Below, one piece after another: positions 10,180 through 18,377 of a stretch of DNA of 31,594 nt (position 1 is its first letter; each line of letters begins with the position of its first letter). A program made the translations under genes and the position numbers. The notes beneath the pieces were generated by a model that was not told the DNA's origin, made no database searches, and worked only from the letters and a program-made list of their open reading frames with translations. The DNA is taken from assembly GCA_016987375.1 (NCBI GenBank), contig PJRA01000524.1, positions 1,017,249 to 1,048,842 on the forward strand. The letters are read 5' to 3'. This DNA is from Brachionus koreanus. Its lineage: Eukaryota; Rotifera; Eurotatoria; Ploima; Brachionidae.

Positions 10180-11298
10180 TTCAAAAATCTTTTTAAAGTA
10201 GAAACTCATGTTATTATTCTTAAAATTGGTCAAATAAATACAAAAAATGAGACTTTCTATGCGGAATTTTTCATTGAAACAAAATGGACTGATCTTATTA
10301 GAACAAATGAAAGTGAAAAAAATTTCAAATATGATCCAATTAATCATTTTAATCCGAATATTGTACTGAACAATTCAATTGGCGAGCCTTATCAGGAAAT
10401 ATCGTACAATAGCAAAATTCTAGAGAACAAAAAAACAAGCAAGCTAGTCGAAATTGTTGAGAGACGAAAAGTGCAGGGAAAATTTTGGCAAAAATTTGAT
10501 TTCAAAAAATTTCCACTCGATGTTCAAACATTAGCATTGGATATATCTTCATCTAATCCATCGTCTCAAATTCAATTCATTGAATCAAAGAGTAAATTTA
10601 ATTTTTTGAATCCAAATGCATTTATGGACACACAAGAATGGCAAATATACAATCACATACAAACAAATAGCTCTATAAAAAAAAGTGAATTTTCCTCGGA
10701 TGAATACTCTACATTTACAATTGAGATTAATGTTTGTCGAATGCCATCTTACTATTTATTTAATGCTTTTTTTCTCATTTTCATGATAAATTTGGTAATT
10801 TTTAGCAAATTTGCTTTAAAATGTGATTATATTTTTGCAAGACTAAAAATTTGCACATCAATACTTTTAACACTTTTTACCTTCAAGTTGGTCATATCAC
10901 AAGAAATTCCACAAATATCATATCTTACATCATTAGACAAATATATTCTTTTTTCTATCATATTCACAGTATCCCAATGCATTTACGATAGTGTAATTGC
11001 ATCAAGCACACTTCCACTTTGTCCTGCACCATACAGAACATATGACATGTATGCTCTTGTTGTATCTTTTTGTTTATTTCTACTCGTTAACACAATTCTT
11101 ATTGTATGGATTGTTGTGATTGCTTTGAGAAATAGATATCACAAATATAAGCACACAAAAGATTCAAGTGATAGCAACAAAAAGCTTTTGTATCAAATCT
11201 ATAATAAACCAATTCCTAAATTTAATCCAAAAAGTGAAGAAGAAAACTACAATGAATTTGAAATAATTGATGAAGACTTAAAAGAGATGAGATTTTGA
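10177..11298 (+). CDS. Pentameric ligand-gated ion channel subunit, copy 1 (Lys at 2' of M2)
   Basis: Plasma-membrane subunit of the Cys-loop receptor superfamily, 373 residues, intronless. The extracellular beta domain (about 1-190) contains ILKIGQINTKNETFYAEFF near the start and KFPLDVQTLALDI (111-123), the counterpart of the FPFDxQ strand of the Cys-loop; the flanking cysteines are absent. Four membrane segments: M1 about 191-213, M2 about 221-241 (ARLKICTSILLTLFTFKLVI), M3 about 256-275 after EIPQISYLTSLDKY, M4 about 293-315. With Arg222 as 0', there is Ala at -1', Lys at 2' and the conserved gate Leu at 9'. The M3-M4 loop is very short. No signal peptide follows this ATG, which lies inside a transposon arm. 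The ligand is unknown. Confidence 0.85.
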   Translation: MFKNLFKVETHVIILKIGQINTKNETFYAEFFIETKWTDLIRTNESEKNFKYDPINHFNPNIVLNNSIGEPYQEISYNSKILENKKTSKLVEIVERRKVQGKFWQKFDFKKFPLDVQTLALDISSSNPSSQIQFIESKSKFNFLNPNAFMDTQEWQIYNHIQTNSSIKKSEFSSDEYSTFTIEINVCRMPSYYLFNAFFLIFMINLVIFSKFALKCDYIFARLKICTSILLTLFTFKLVISQEIPQISYLTSLDKYILFSIIFTVSQCIYDSVIASSTLPLCPAPYRTYDMYALVVSFCLFLLVNTILIVWIVVIALRNRYHKYKHTKDSSDSNKKLLYQIYNKPIPKFNPKSEEENYNEFEIIDEDLKEMRF

Positions 11299-12586
11299 TC
11301 TATTTTTTAAATTAAATTTAAAAGAAATTTATCTGTTATTTCAAATAAATCAATTGAGATATTGTGAGTTTTCATAAAATCCTTTTTTTATTTAAATCTT
11401 TATTAATCATTTTTTAAAAAAAGTCCCCAACCAAATTTTTAGTTTTCTTTCTATCAAATTTTTGACTCTAATTTTCTTAAACGAAAAAGAGACCTTTTGC
11501 TATTAAAAATTATCTAAAATATCTTTTTAAAAAAATTTTTCCGAAGACACATTCTCAAAAGCAATAAGATAAATTTCATAAAAAGCTCCATTTTTATCAC
11601 GTTTTATCATTTTTGTAAAAGTTTAGAGCATTGTATTTAATAAAAAAAAATATTTTTAAGTCAAAATTTTGTTTTTTTTTTTTTTGATTTTTTAAGAAAA
11701 ATGTGCCATAAAAAGTTTAAAAGTTTGAACAACAGTTTAATAATTAGATTAATAGTAATATTAATTTAATAAAAAAAAATTATTTTTTTCAAAATGACTA
11801 GAGTAAGCCCTCGAAATTAAGGAATTGTCAAATTTTTTTTTTTGATTTATGCAAAAATAAAAAATATTTAAATTAATAGATAAATGTGTTAAATTTAGGA
11901 ATAAAATTTGGTATAAACATATTCTTATATCCGATATTCTCAATATTCCGACATAAAATTGTGGAACCTGTAACCGGTTAATTGTAAATATAATATTTAG
12001 TCTTTAAAAGCTTTATTAAGATAATTGAACGTTCTTAAGTTCTAGAATGGAATCCTTATTTATACCTATATGCTCGTGTACAGAACACAAGCTTATAATA
12101 AAGTCAAGATGTAAGCTTAGTGTTAAATGTATCTGTCATCATATCGAAGCGTCTAGTTTCTGAGATACGTGACAACCCAATTAAAAAAAAAATGTATATT
12201 TTAAGTATAAAAGAAAGATATTTTTTTGTAAATTATATGTAAAGTAAAGTATCTAGAGAATAAATAGAGAATATCTAAATTTTATATATTTTTTAAAAAA
12301 AAGTTTTTAAAAGAAATAATTAATTACAATAATTTTAATCAGTTTCTATATCTAATTTTGTTTTTCCGTTAAAGATAAGATAAGTGCATCAGTTAATAAG
12401 CTGATGAATAACTGATTAAAGAAGGTAACAAACCAAATGGGTCGGATTATTAAGATTGAATGTATTGACACAGTATGTGATAACGGGTGATGCATAAGTA
12501 AATGGACAAAAGTTAAGTTAACTTGCCCGATCATGCAAATGATCAGGGGATCATATATATGTTTATTTATAAAATACTAAAAATTA
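11299..12586. other. AT-rich spacer, no gene seen
   Basis: Only short chance frames. Near 12520-12551 a small palindrome (GATCATGCAAATGATC) and CAGGGGATCA sit just before the assembly gap; they could belong to the terminus of the Tc1-like element that follows, but this cannot be tested across the gap. Confidence 0.4.
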
Positions 12587-12631
12587 NNNNNNNNNNNNNN
12601 NNNNNNNNNNNNNNNNNNNNNNNNNNNNNNN
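12587..12631. other. Assembly gap (run of N)
   Basis: Forty-five undetermined bases. The true length is unknown. It lies at the 5' side of a degenerate transposase and probably reflects a repeat-caused break. Confidence 0.99.
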
Positions 12632-12971
12632 CTGTGTCTGAACGAGAAGCTTTTCGATAAACAGTCAAAAATATGATTTCACAAATGGCAAAATCCGACA
12701 TTGTGCACTTTACTAAGCAAGGAATCGCTCGAAGCACTATATATAATACGATCAACCGTATTTAAATTTAGCGTCTGCTCACTATTCTATGGTAAGCACA
12801 ACATGGATGAACGAAAATGTAAATTATGTGACCAAAGATATCAACCCGCCAAATGTCCCTCAAGCGAGCCCAATCGAAAATTTTTGGGGTTGTTTGAGTG
12901 AAAGAGTATACGAGGGAGGTTGGCAAGCCTCAACAGAGCAACAGCTGATTAACCGCAAGTTTTTTTATTAG
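12632..12971 (+). pseudogene. Tc1/mariner-superfamily transposase, internally deleted
   Basis: Two separated pieces of one transposase. At about 12665-12763 the frame reads MISQMAKSDIVHFTKQGIAR then STIYNTINRI, the N-terminal helix-turn-helix. At about 12789-12971 another frame reads NPPNVPQASPIENFWGCL then ERVYEGGW and TEQQLINRK, the end of the DDE domain with the third catalytic Glu in PIEN. The central catalytic core is missing, the two pieces are in different frames and a stop precedes the first. It is clearly dead. Confidence 0.7.
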
Positions 12972-12984
12972 TAGCTAATTTGAA

Positions 12985-14140
12985 AAAAAAAATGAATTTC
13001 TTACTGACAAATTTATTAATTAAAAGAGACAAATTGTTTTTAATTTGGACGAAAAATATTTTTTTCAATGACAAAAATACAAATTTATTACGACAAAATA
13101 ATTAAAAAAATAAAAACAAAATATAAGTTTTGATGACAAAAAGAAATTTTCAGTAAAAATTAATAAATCAAACAGTATTTTTTTTCATGGTCTATTAGGC
13201 TTTTAAGCTTGCATCGGTTCACCGAAATGAATTGCGATCGTTTCTTGTTCGACAGCTTCGTGGTCGCTTTTTTCAACATCTACAACAACATCATCAACAT
13301 TGATCTATATATCGTCTTGATAGGAAAGAGCTTTTGGGCAATTGATATATTTTTCGCAGACTCTGAAATTTCAATAAAATTATAACGATAAGCTGTACCA
13401 ATTTAATGAAGACACATAGAGTTTGATTATTAAATTCCATGACTCTAATGCATTGTTAGAAGAGGGCAAAGTCGATGTATATCCTTCAAACCAGCCTTTG
13501 AGCTCACCAGTTCACTCTTTTTTTCAAAGTTTTTTAAGAAAGCATCGACTAAATCTGATTTAATAGCTTTAAAAGCCGCATCGAAACTTAATCGCTTCAG
13601 ATCCACAAGTTTGTATATATTCTATACCGAGCTAATGCTCCTTCAGATTAAAAAAATAAAAATAATTTAAATAAAATTAAATAAAAATAAAAAAGGAGAA
13701 TACAATAAAATGTGGTAAGGATAATTTAAAAAGCAAAATGATATGAAAATATTAAAAAATAGATAAAATGTAATATGAAGTAACAGGATACATATGTTTA
13801 ATTATCTGATGGCTCAAGAAAAAAGAAAAAATAGGAAGTTAAGGCAAAGATTGTAAAGACATATAAAAAAATATTATAAAATATTTCTTAATTCAATTGA
13901 CAATTAAAATTAATTAATTGTCTGTAAAGATTAAATATTTTGTATTATTAAATAGTCATAAGAAATTTATTTATTTGTCAATTTAAAATTTGATTTGTAA
14001 TTTTTTTTATTTGAATAGTCTTCACTTAACTTAATTAGTTATTTAATAATTTTTTGTCATGATTTTTTTCTATTTGTCATATTTGTCATATAATCATTAA
14101 TTTGTCAGTGTATAAATTACATTTGTCGGAAAAAAATGTT
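12985..14140. mobile_element. MULE-like element with long arms of TGACAAA repeats
   Basis: The left arm (about 12985-13190) carries repeated TGACAAA/GACAAA words (ACTGACAAATTT, AGACAAATTG, ATGACAAAAATAC, GATGACAAAAAG). The right arm (about 13960-14130) carries the reverse complement (TTTGTCA at least five times). The interior contains a degenerate MULE-type transposase piece on the minus strand. Other arms of the same word family occur at 4045-4215, 19920-20910 and 30424-31305, so this copy may identify the family's transposase class. Confidence 0.55.
13370..13665 (-). pseudogene. MULE-type transposase C-terminal fragment, frameshifted
   Basis: The minus strand reads LSFDAAFKAIKSDLVDAFLK in one frame (about 13530-13590), then, after a frame change, WFEGYTSTLPSSNNALESWN and LIIKLY (about 13420-13492). 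The W(F/Y)EG...(S/T)NNALES.N..IK signature is typical of MULE-domain transposases of invertebrates. No intact frame covers the element, so it is a fossil. Confidence 0.55.
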
Positions 14141-14720
14141 TTTGTTTGAAGGCTAAATACACGCCAAAAATAATGCGTCAAGTAGCAAATTTAATTTAAT
14201 TGACGGTTAGATTCAACTTGAATCAGCAAATAATTAACATATTTTTATGGACTAAAGTAAAGTATCAGCAAAGTCAATATGCAAAGGATATTTCGATAAA
14301 CGTGAATGGTTTCCATTTGATGATTGTATCAAGAAAATTAAATGCTTTGCGTTTAGTAAGGTTCAACGAAACTCAATGACAGTTAAGAAAATGTTCGTGC
14401 CCGTATTGGTACAAATACTAGATATGCAAACACATAATTTGAGTAGCTTATAATCTTGGCTTGTTCAAATTTCAAGATCTTGATTTTAAAATTGAAGCGA
14501 ATATAAAGCGAGGAAGGCGCATAAAAGCAAAGATGTCATTAGTTCACCGACATTCAACAGGACCTAAAAATCTATCATTACAATGCAAAAATAAAGATGA
14601 TCGCAATGAAAACGTATAAGGAGATGATAATAACAATAATAATCTAATGTTTAGTCAACCGATTTCATCAATTTTAATCACAAACATAAATTCCAACGAA
14701 TCGCCAAAAAAAAGAGGACT
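14141..14720 (+). other. Possible transposon-derived coding remnants
   Basis: Short open stretches only. One at 14248-14380 encodes KYQQSQYAKDISINVNGF followed by a hydrophobic, basic run. Another at about 14493-14620 encodes EANIKRGRRIKAKMSLVHRH. Neither gives a firm family. They flank the MULE-like element and may be parts of the same or an older insertion. Confidence 0.25.
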
Positions 14721-14885
14721 GTGATATAGCGACATCCCTGTCAATATCACTGGATTAGTTAACTAACGAAACCCTGAGCGTTTAAGTTAGAATGGAGCAT
14801 AAATAGCTGCTCCTAAACGTCTAACGAGGAGATCGGATAGACGCGCCCAAGGGTACTAATGTAAACATTACAAGGACGCTCACAA
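14721..14885. repeat. GC-richer patch with consecutive hairpins
   Basis: Three hairpins follow one another. GTGATAT/ATATCAC encloses GACA-TCCC-TGTC (14721-14750). CGTTTA/TAAACG (14779-14784, 14814-14819) encloses GGAGCA/TGCTCC (14794-14799, 14808-14813). TAATG/CATTA lies near 14857-14870. The base composition differs strongly from the surroundings. It may be a non-coding RNA, a SINE or a retroelement UTR; nothing specific was recognised. Confidence 0.4.
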
Positions 14886-15527
14886 AAAAAAATTACTGAA
14901 ATGTGAATTTATTTTTCTAATATTTTTAGTCTTTTTTTATATTTTTTTTTCTCCGAATAAATTGTATTAGCTATTTTTTCTATTAAAATTAGCTTTCATT
15001 TTAATTATTTTGTCTGCTAAAAAAAATAAAATAAGCTACCAAACTAATCATTTACCATTTTTGAAATAGCTGAAAATGAAGATTCGCTTGTCAATGAAGC
15101 CCTGAAGCAATTTTAATAAGTGCATCAAATTTTTTTTTTTTTAAATCGTTGACATCATTACATTAAATTAATATAATTTTATTTTATTTTAAAAATAATT
15201 TAGGAAAAGTTTTTTTTCCAAGGTAGTTCCGAATGCAGCGCTTTCTTTTCAGACCTCGTGATTCCAATTTTGATTAAAAAAAAAAAACTAGAGTATTTGC
15301 AATTAGAGTAATAAATAAATATTTATATTGAATTAATTAAATTTTGTTATCAGTTTGATGTTTTTAGGATTGAATCCAAGGGGTTTTGTACTTTAGGTTG
15401 CAACTTTGAAGCAGAGAGTTCTGGATTAATCGCTATATTAATTCATGGTTTCTTTTAGTGTTTATAAATTTTGAACAAAAAAATTTTGAAAAAAGTTTGA
15501 TAGCTTTGTCATCAGTCATATCGATTC
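14886..15527. other. AT-rich spacer, nothing firm
   Basis: No gene-like frame. Part of it may be the 3' side of the LINE fragment that lies on the minus strand just beyond 15528. Confidence 0.35.
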
Positions 15528-15776
15528 TTAGCTCTTTATAGATTTTTTGATAATTGTCTTAAGTAGAAAGTATTTAATGATTCTCAGGATCCGATCCTGC
15601 ATTTTTTGTATTTCAGATTTTATCTTCTCAATACTAGATTGAAGGATCACAAAACAGAGGTCGAGAAATGATCTCATGAGTGATTTATATAGAATCCTGT
15701 TGATTTTGAATGATGATCTCCATTTAAAGCTTCTAATTTTTATTTTTAATTGATTTTGGGACCTAGTTTTTTGCAA
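15528..15776 (-). pseudogene. LINE reverse transcriptase fragment (end of RT domain)
   Basis: The 82-codon minus-strand frame includes SFKINRILYKSLMRSFLDLC and IQKMQDRILRIIKYF. This is the thumb-region pattern of non-LTR reverse transcriptases (lYksLirSileY ... iQkiQnraLRii). No polymerase core with the YxDD box was found upstream, so only a remnant is present. Confidence 0.6.
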
Positions 15777-16152
15777 AAGAACTTGGGATTTGGCTCAAGA
15801 GGAATCTGTGAGCTCCAAACCTTTGTTTAAATTCCACAAAATTTTTCGTAATTTTTCTGAAGCCGAGTTCTGGCGAATATTGTATAGCAGGTTTTCTATC
15901 AGTTGATTGTAAATCTCCATAACAAAATAGATTTTTAAAATATCCAATTATTCTTTCACTGCCTTTTAAAGAATCATTTGAATTACTCTCACTTGCTTTG
16001 AATGCCCAAATAAATTGATCATGTGCAAACAGTGCTATTTTGACAAACGTGATAGTAAAAGACAAAATTAAAATAGTAGGCGATAGCTGCTTAGGTTTGT
16101 TGTCTGTTGAAGTTTCATCATTGTAGCTGACTCTAAAAAAGAAGTTGGTCAA
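15763..16152 (-). pseudogene. Unrecognised open segment with one hydrophobic helix
   Basis: A 129-codon minus-strand frame from ATG at 16152 to a stop at 15763. Residues about 24-43 (LSPTILILSFTITFVKIALF) are hydrophobic enough to span a membrane; the rest is mixed and basic. It overlaps the LINE fragment at its end and has no recognised domain. It may be an exon remnant or a chance frame; no supported gene model could be built around it. Confidence 0.25.
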
Positions 16153-16986
16153 AAAATTTTCAATCCGTCAGAGAAATATTGAATGATAATTGTATTGTAT
16201 TACCTATATTGTTTTAATTTTTTAATTTTACCATTGTGTTATATAAAATGTTTTAAAGAATAATATTAAAATAAACAAAAAGCTTTATTAAATAATATTT
16301 ATTTGTAAATAAACGAATGCGAAAGCCAGACTGGCTGGCTGATAGAGCTTTTGAAGTTTCTGGCCAATCTTGAATCTTCAGAATATGCACTTTTTTCGCA
16401 GTGTTTGGCTAAGCAACGGGTCTTTAGCAGTCTAAACTATTTGAAGTTTATCTTTGTTAAGAATTACTATAATTATGGATTTTTTCCAGATTGAGAGTAT
16501 GTGAACAAGATTGAGTGAACTATTAAATATTTTGTGTATGTCGACAAATTTTTGAAAAGGGAGATTTTAACAAACATTATTGGATATTAAAATCAAAGCC
16601 TGCCGCTACTGTTAAGCTGGGTTTTTGGAGGGTTTTAATCATTTCATTTCTAGTGATATGCATATTTCCTCTGCATCAAGCTTCGGTTCAATTCGCTAGA
16701 TTATTAGTGAAAATATTTTCTTTAAATATTTTTAATGATAAGTTTAGTCAATGAAAAACAAATATGAAATAATTTTAAAATTGAAAAAATAAATCAAATT
16801 TTTTTATATTTTAATAATTATCAAATTATGTACAAAAGCAAAAATGTCAATTACAAGATTGATTTTGGGACAAAAATTAAACTACAATAATTGAAAAGAA
16901 ATTTAGCTAAATATTGAATTTCATCTAGTTTGTATCAGATAAACGAATTATTTTAGTTTTAAATAAAATAAAAATTTTAGAAAAAA
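16153..16986. other. Spacer upstream of second receptor gene, one coding-like patch
   Basis: At about 16330-16491 the plus strand stays open and encodes LIELLKFLANLESSEYALFS then SLNYLKFIFVKNYYNYGFFP, a Leu/Tyr-rich segment of better than background composition but unknown family. The last bases before the receptor ATG are TTTTAG followed by AAAAAA, which could be a splice acceptor for an upstream leader exon that was not located. Confidence 0.3.
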
Positions 16987-18126
16987 ATGTTCAAAAATCT
17001 TTTTAAAGTAGAAACTCATGTTATTATTCTTAAAATTGGTCAAATAAATACAAAAAATGAGACTTTCTATGCGGAATTTTTCATTGAAACAAAATGGACT
17101 GATCTTATTAGAACAAATGAAAGTGAAAAAAATTTCAAATATGATCCAATTAATCATTTTAATCCGAATATTGTACTGAACAATTCAATTGGCGAGCCTT
17201 ATCAGGAAATATCGTACAATAGCAAAATTCTAGAGAACAAAAAAACAAGCAAGCTAGTCGAAATTGTTGAGAGACGAAAAGTGCAGGGAAAATTTTGGCA
17301 AAAATTTGATTTCAAAAAATTTCCACTCGATGTTCAAACATTAGCATTGGATATATCTTCATCTAATCCATCGTCTCAAATTCAATTCATTGAATCAAAG
17401 AGTAAATTTAATTTTTTGAATCCAAATGCATTTATGGACACACAAGAATGGCAAATATACAATCACATACAAACAAATAGCTCTATAAAAAAAAGTGAAT
17501 TTTCCTCGGATGAATACTCTACATTTACAATTGAGATTAATGTTTGTAGAATGCCATCTTACTATTTATTTAATGCTTTTTTTCTCATTTTCATGATTAC
17601 AACAAATATATTCTGTAAATTTGTGGGAGGTTGTCATTTGATAGACTTGAGACTTTTAATTGACACTACTATCATATTTACTTTAATTACTTTTAAATGG
17701 GTAGTTGCAGAAGAAATTCCACAAATATCATATCTTACATCATTAGACAAATATATTCTTTTTTCTATCATATTCACAGTATCCCAATGCATTTACGATA
17801 GTGTAATTGCATCAAGCACACTTCCGCTTTGTCCTGCACCATACAGAACATATGACATGTATGCTCTTGTTGTATCTTTTTGTTTATTTCTACTCGTTAA
17901 CACAATTCTCATTGTATGGATTGTAGTGATTGCTTTGAGAAATAGATATCACAAATATAAGCACACAAAAGATTCAAGTGATAGCAACAAAAAACTTTTG
18001 TATCAAATTTACAATCAAGATATGACGAATTTGAATACACAAGTTAAAAAAGCTGATGATTCTCTGAGTGAAGAATCAAAAAATTCTGACACAGATTCAA
18101 TTAATTCACTAACAGTTAGGCTTTAA
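16987..18126 (+). CDS. Pentameric ligand-gated ion channel subunit, copy 2 (divergent pore)
   Basis: 379 residues, intronless, same architecture as the gene at 10177. The first 203 residues are identical to copy 1; the 611-nt 5' part has one silent difference. Residues 205-242 are replaced by a cassette of equal length but only 17 of 38 identical residues, covering the M1 end, the M1-M2 loop and M2 (LRLLIDTTIIFTLITFKWVV). With Arg222 as 0', Asp is at -2', Leu at 2', Asp at 4', and Phe replaces the 9' Leu. From residue 243 to YQIYN near 343 the proteins are again identical; the cytoplasmic/C-terminal tails differ (SEESKNSDTDSINS here). No Cys-loop cysteines and no signal peptide. A run of A follows at 18163-18178. 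Confidence 0.85.
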   Translation: MFKNLFKVETHVIILKIGQINTKNETFYAEFFIETKWTDLIRTNESEKNFKYDPINHFNPNIVLNNSIGEPYQEISYNSKILENKKTSKLVEIVERRKVQGKFWQKFDFKKFPLDVQTLALDISSSNPSSQIQFIESKSKFNFLNPNAFMDTQEWQIYNHIQTNSSIKKSEFSSDEYSTFTIEINVCRMPSYYLFNAFFLIFMITTNIFCKFVGGCHLIDLRLLIDTTIIFTLITFKWVVAEEIPQISYLTSLDKYILFSIIFTVSQCIYDSVIASSTLPLCPAPYRTYDMYALVVSFCLFLLVNTILIVWIVVIALRNRYHKYKHTKDSSDSNKKLLYQIYNQDMTNLNTQVKKADDSLSEESKNSDTDSINSLTVRL

Positions 18127-18377
18127 TTTAATTTTTTTATATTTAAAAATAAATAAAAAAACAAAAAAAAAAAAAAAGAACAAAAATTTCACCAATAACA
18201 GATAATTGTAATGTTTGATTCAATGTCAGGAGAAGCAGTTATTATTTTTGTATTTTCAATATTCATATAATTTATTTTGTTTGGATTACGGTGCAGTGTA
18301 TTCATCAATTTTCCGCTCTTTTAAAAAAAAAAAAAATTTTAATTTATAAATAAAATTTTTCTTTTATTTTTTGTTTG
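18127..18377. other. Convergent 3' spacer
   Basis: A short region between the ends of the receptor gene and the F-box/WD40 gene. It contains A-rich and T-rich runs that may serve the 3' ends of both genes. Confidence 0.4.

Noticed and set aside
10078..10347. Hydrophobic minus-strand frame repeated near both receptor genes
   Set aside because: It is the antisense of the receptor N-terminus and repeats only because the receptor genes are duplicated.
12701..12901. 66-codon frame with CxxC spacing (CKLCDQRYQPAKC) that looks like a zinc finger
   Set aside because: It is the wrong frame of the Tc1-like transposase fragment; the adjacent frame gives the clear PPNVPQASPIENFW signature.
14763..14830. 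Possible hammerhead ribozyme (CGAAAC and CTAACGAGG words)
   Set aside because: The CUGANGA core is not matched, and the segments next to it do not pair with the bases preceding GAAA to form stem II.
10788..17710. Mutually exclusive exons encoding alternative pores
   Set aside because: Both cassettes sit in uninterrupted reading frames 6.8 kb apart, with no splice sites at the cassette borders and full duplicate flanks. They are separate genes.
18150..18185. Poly-A run after receptor copy 2 as proof of retroposition
   Set aside because: A-runs are common throughout this AT-rich DNA, no target duplication is visible and copy 1 lacks any tail, so intronless structure alone does not show retroposition.
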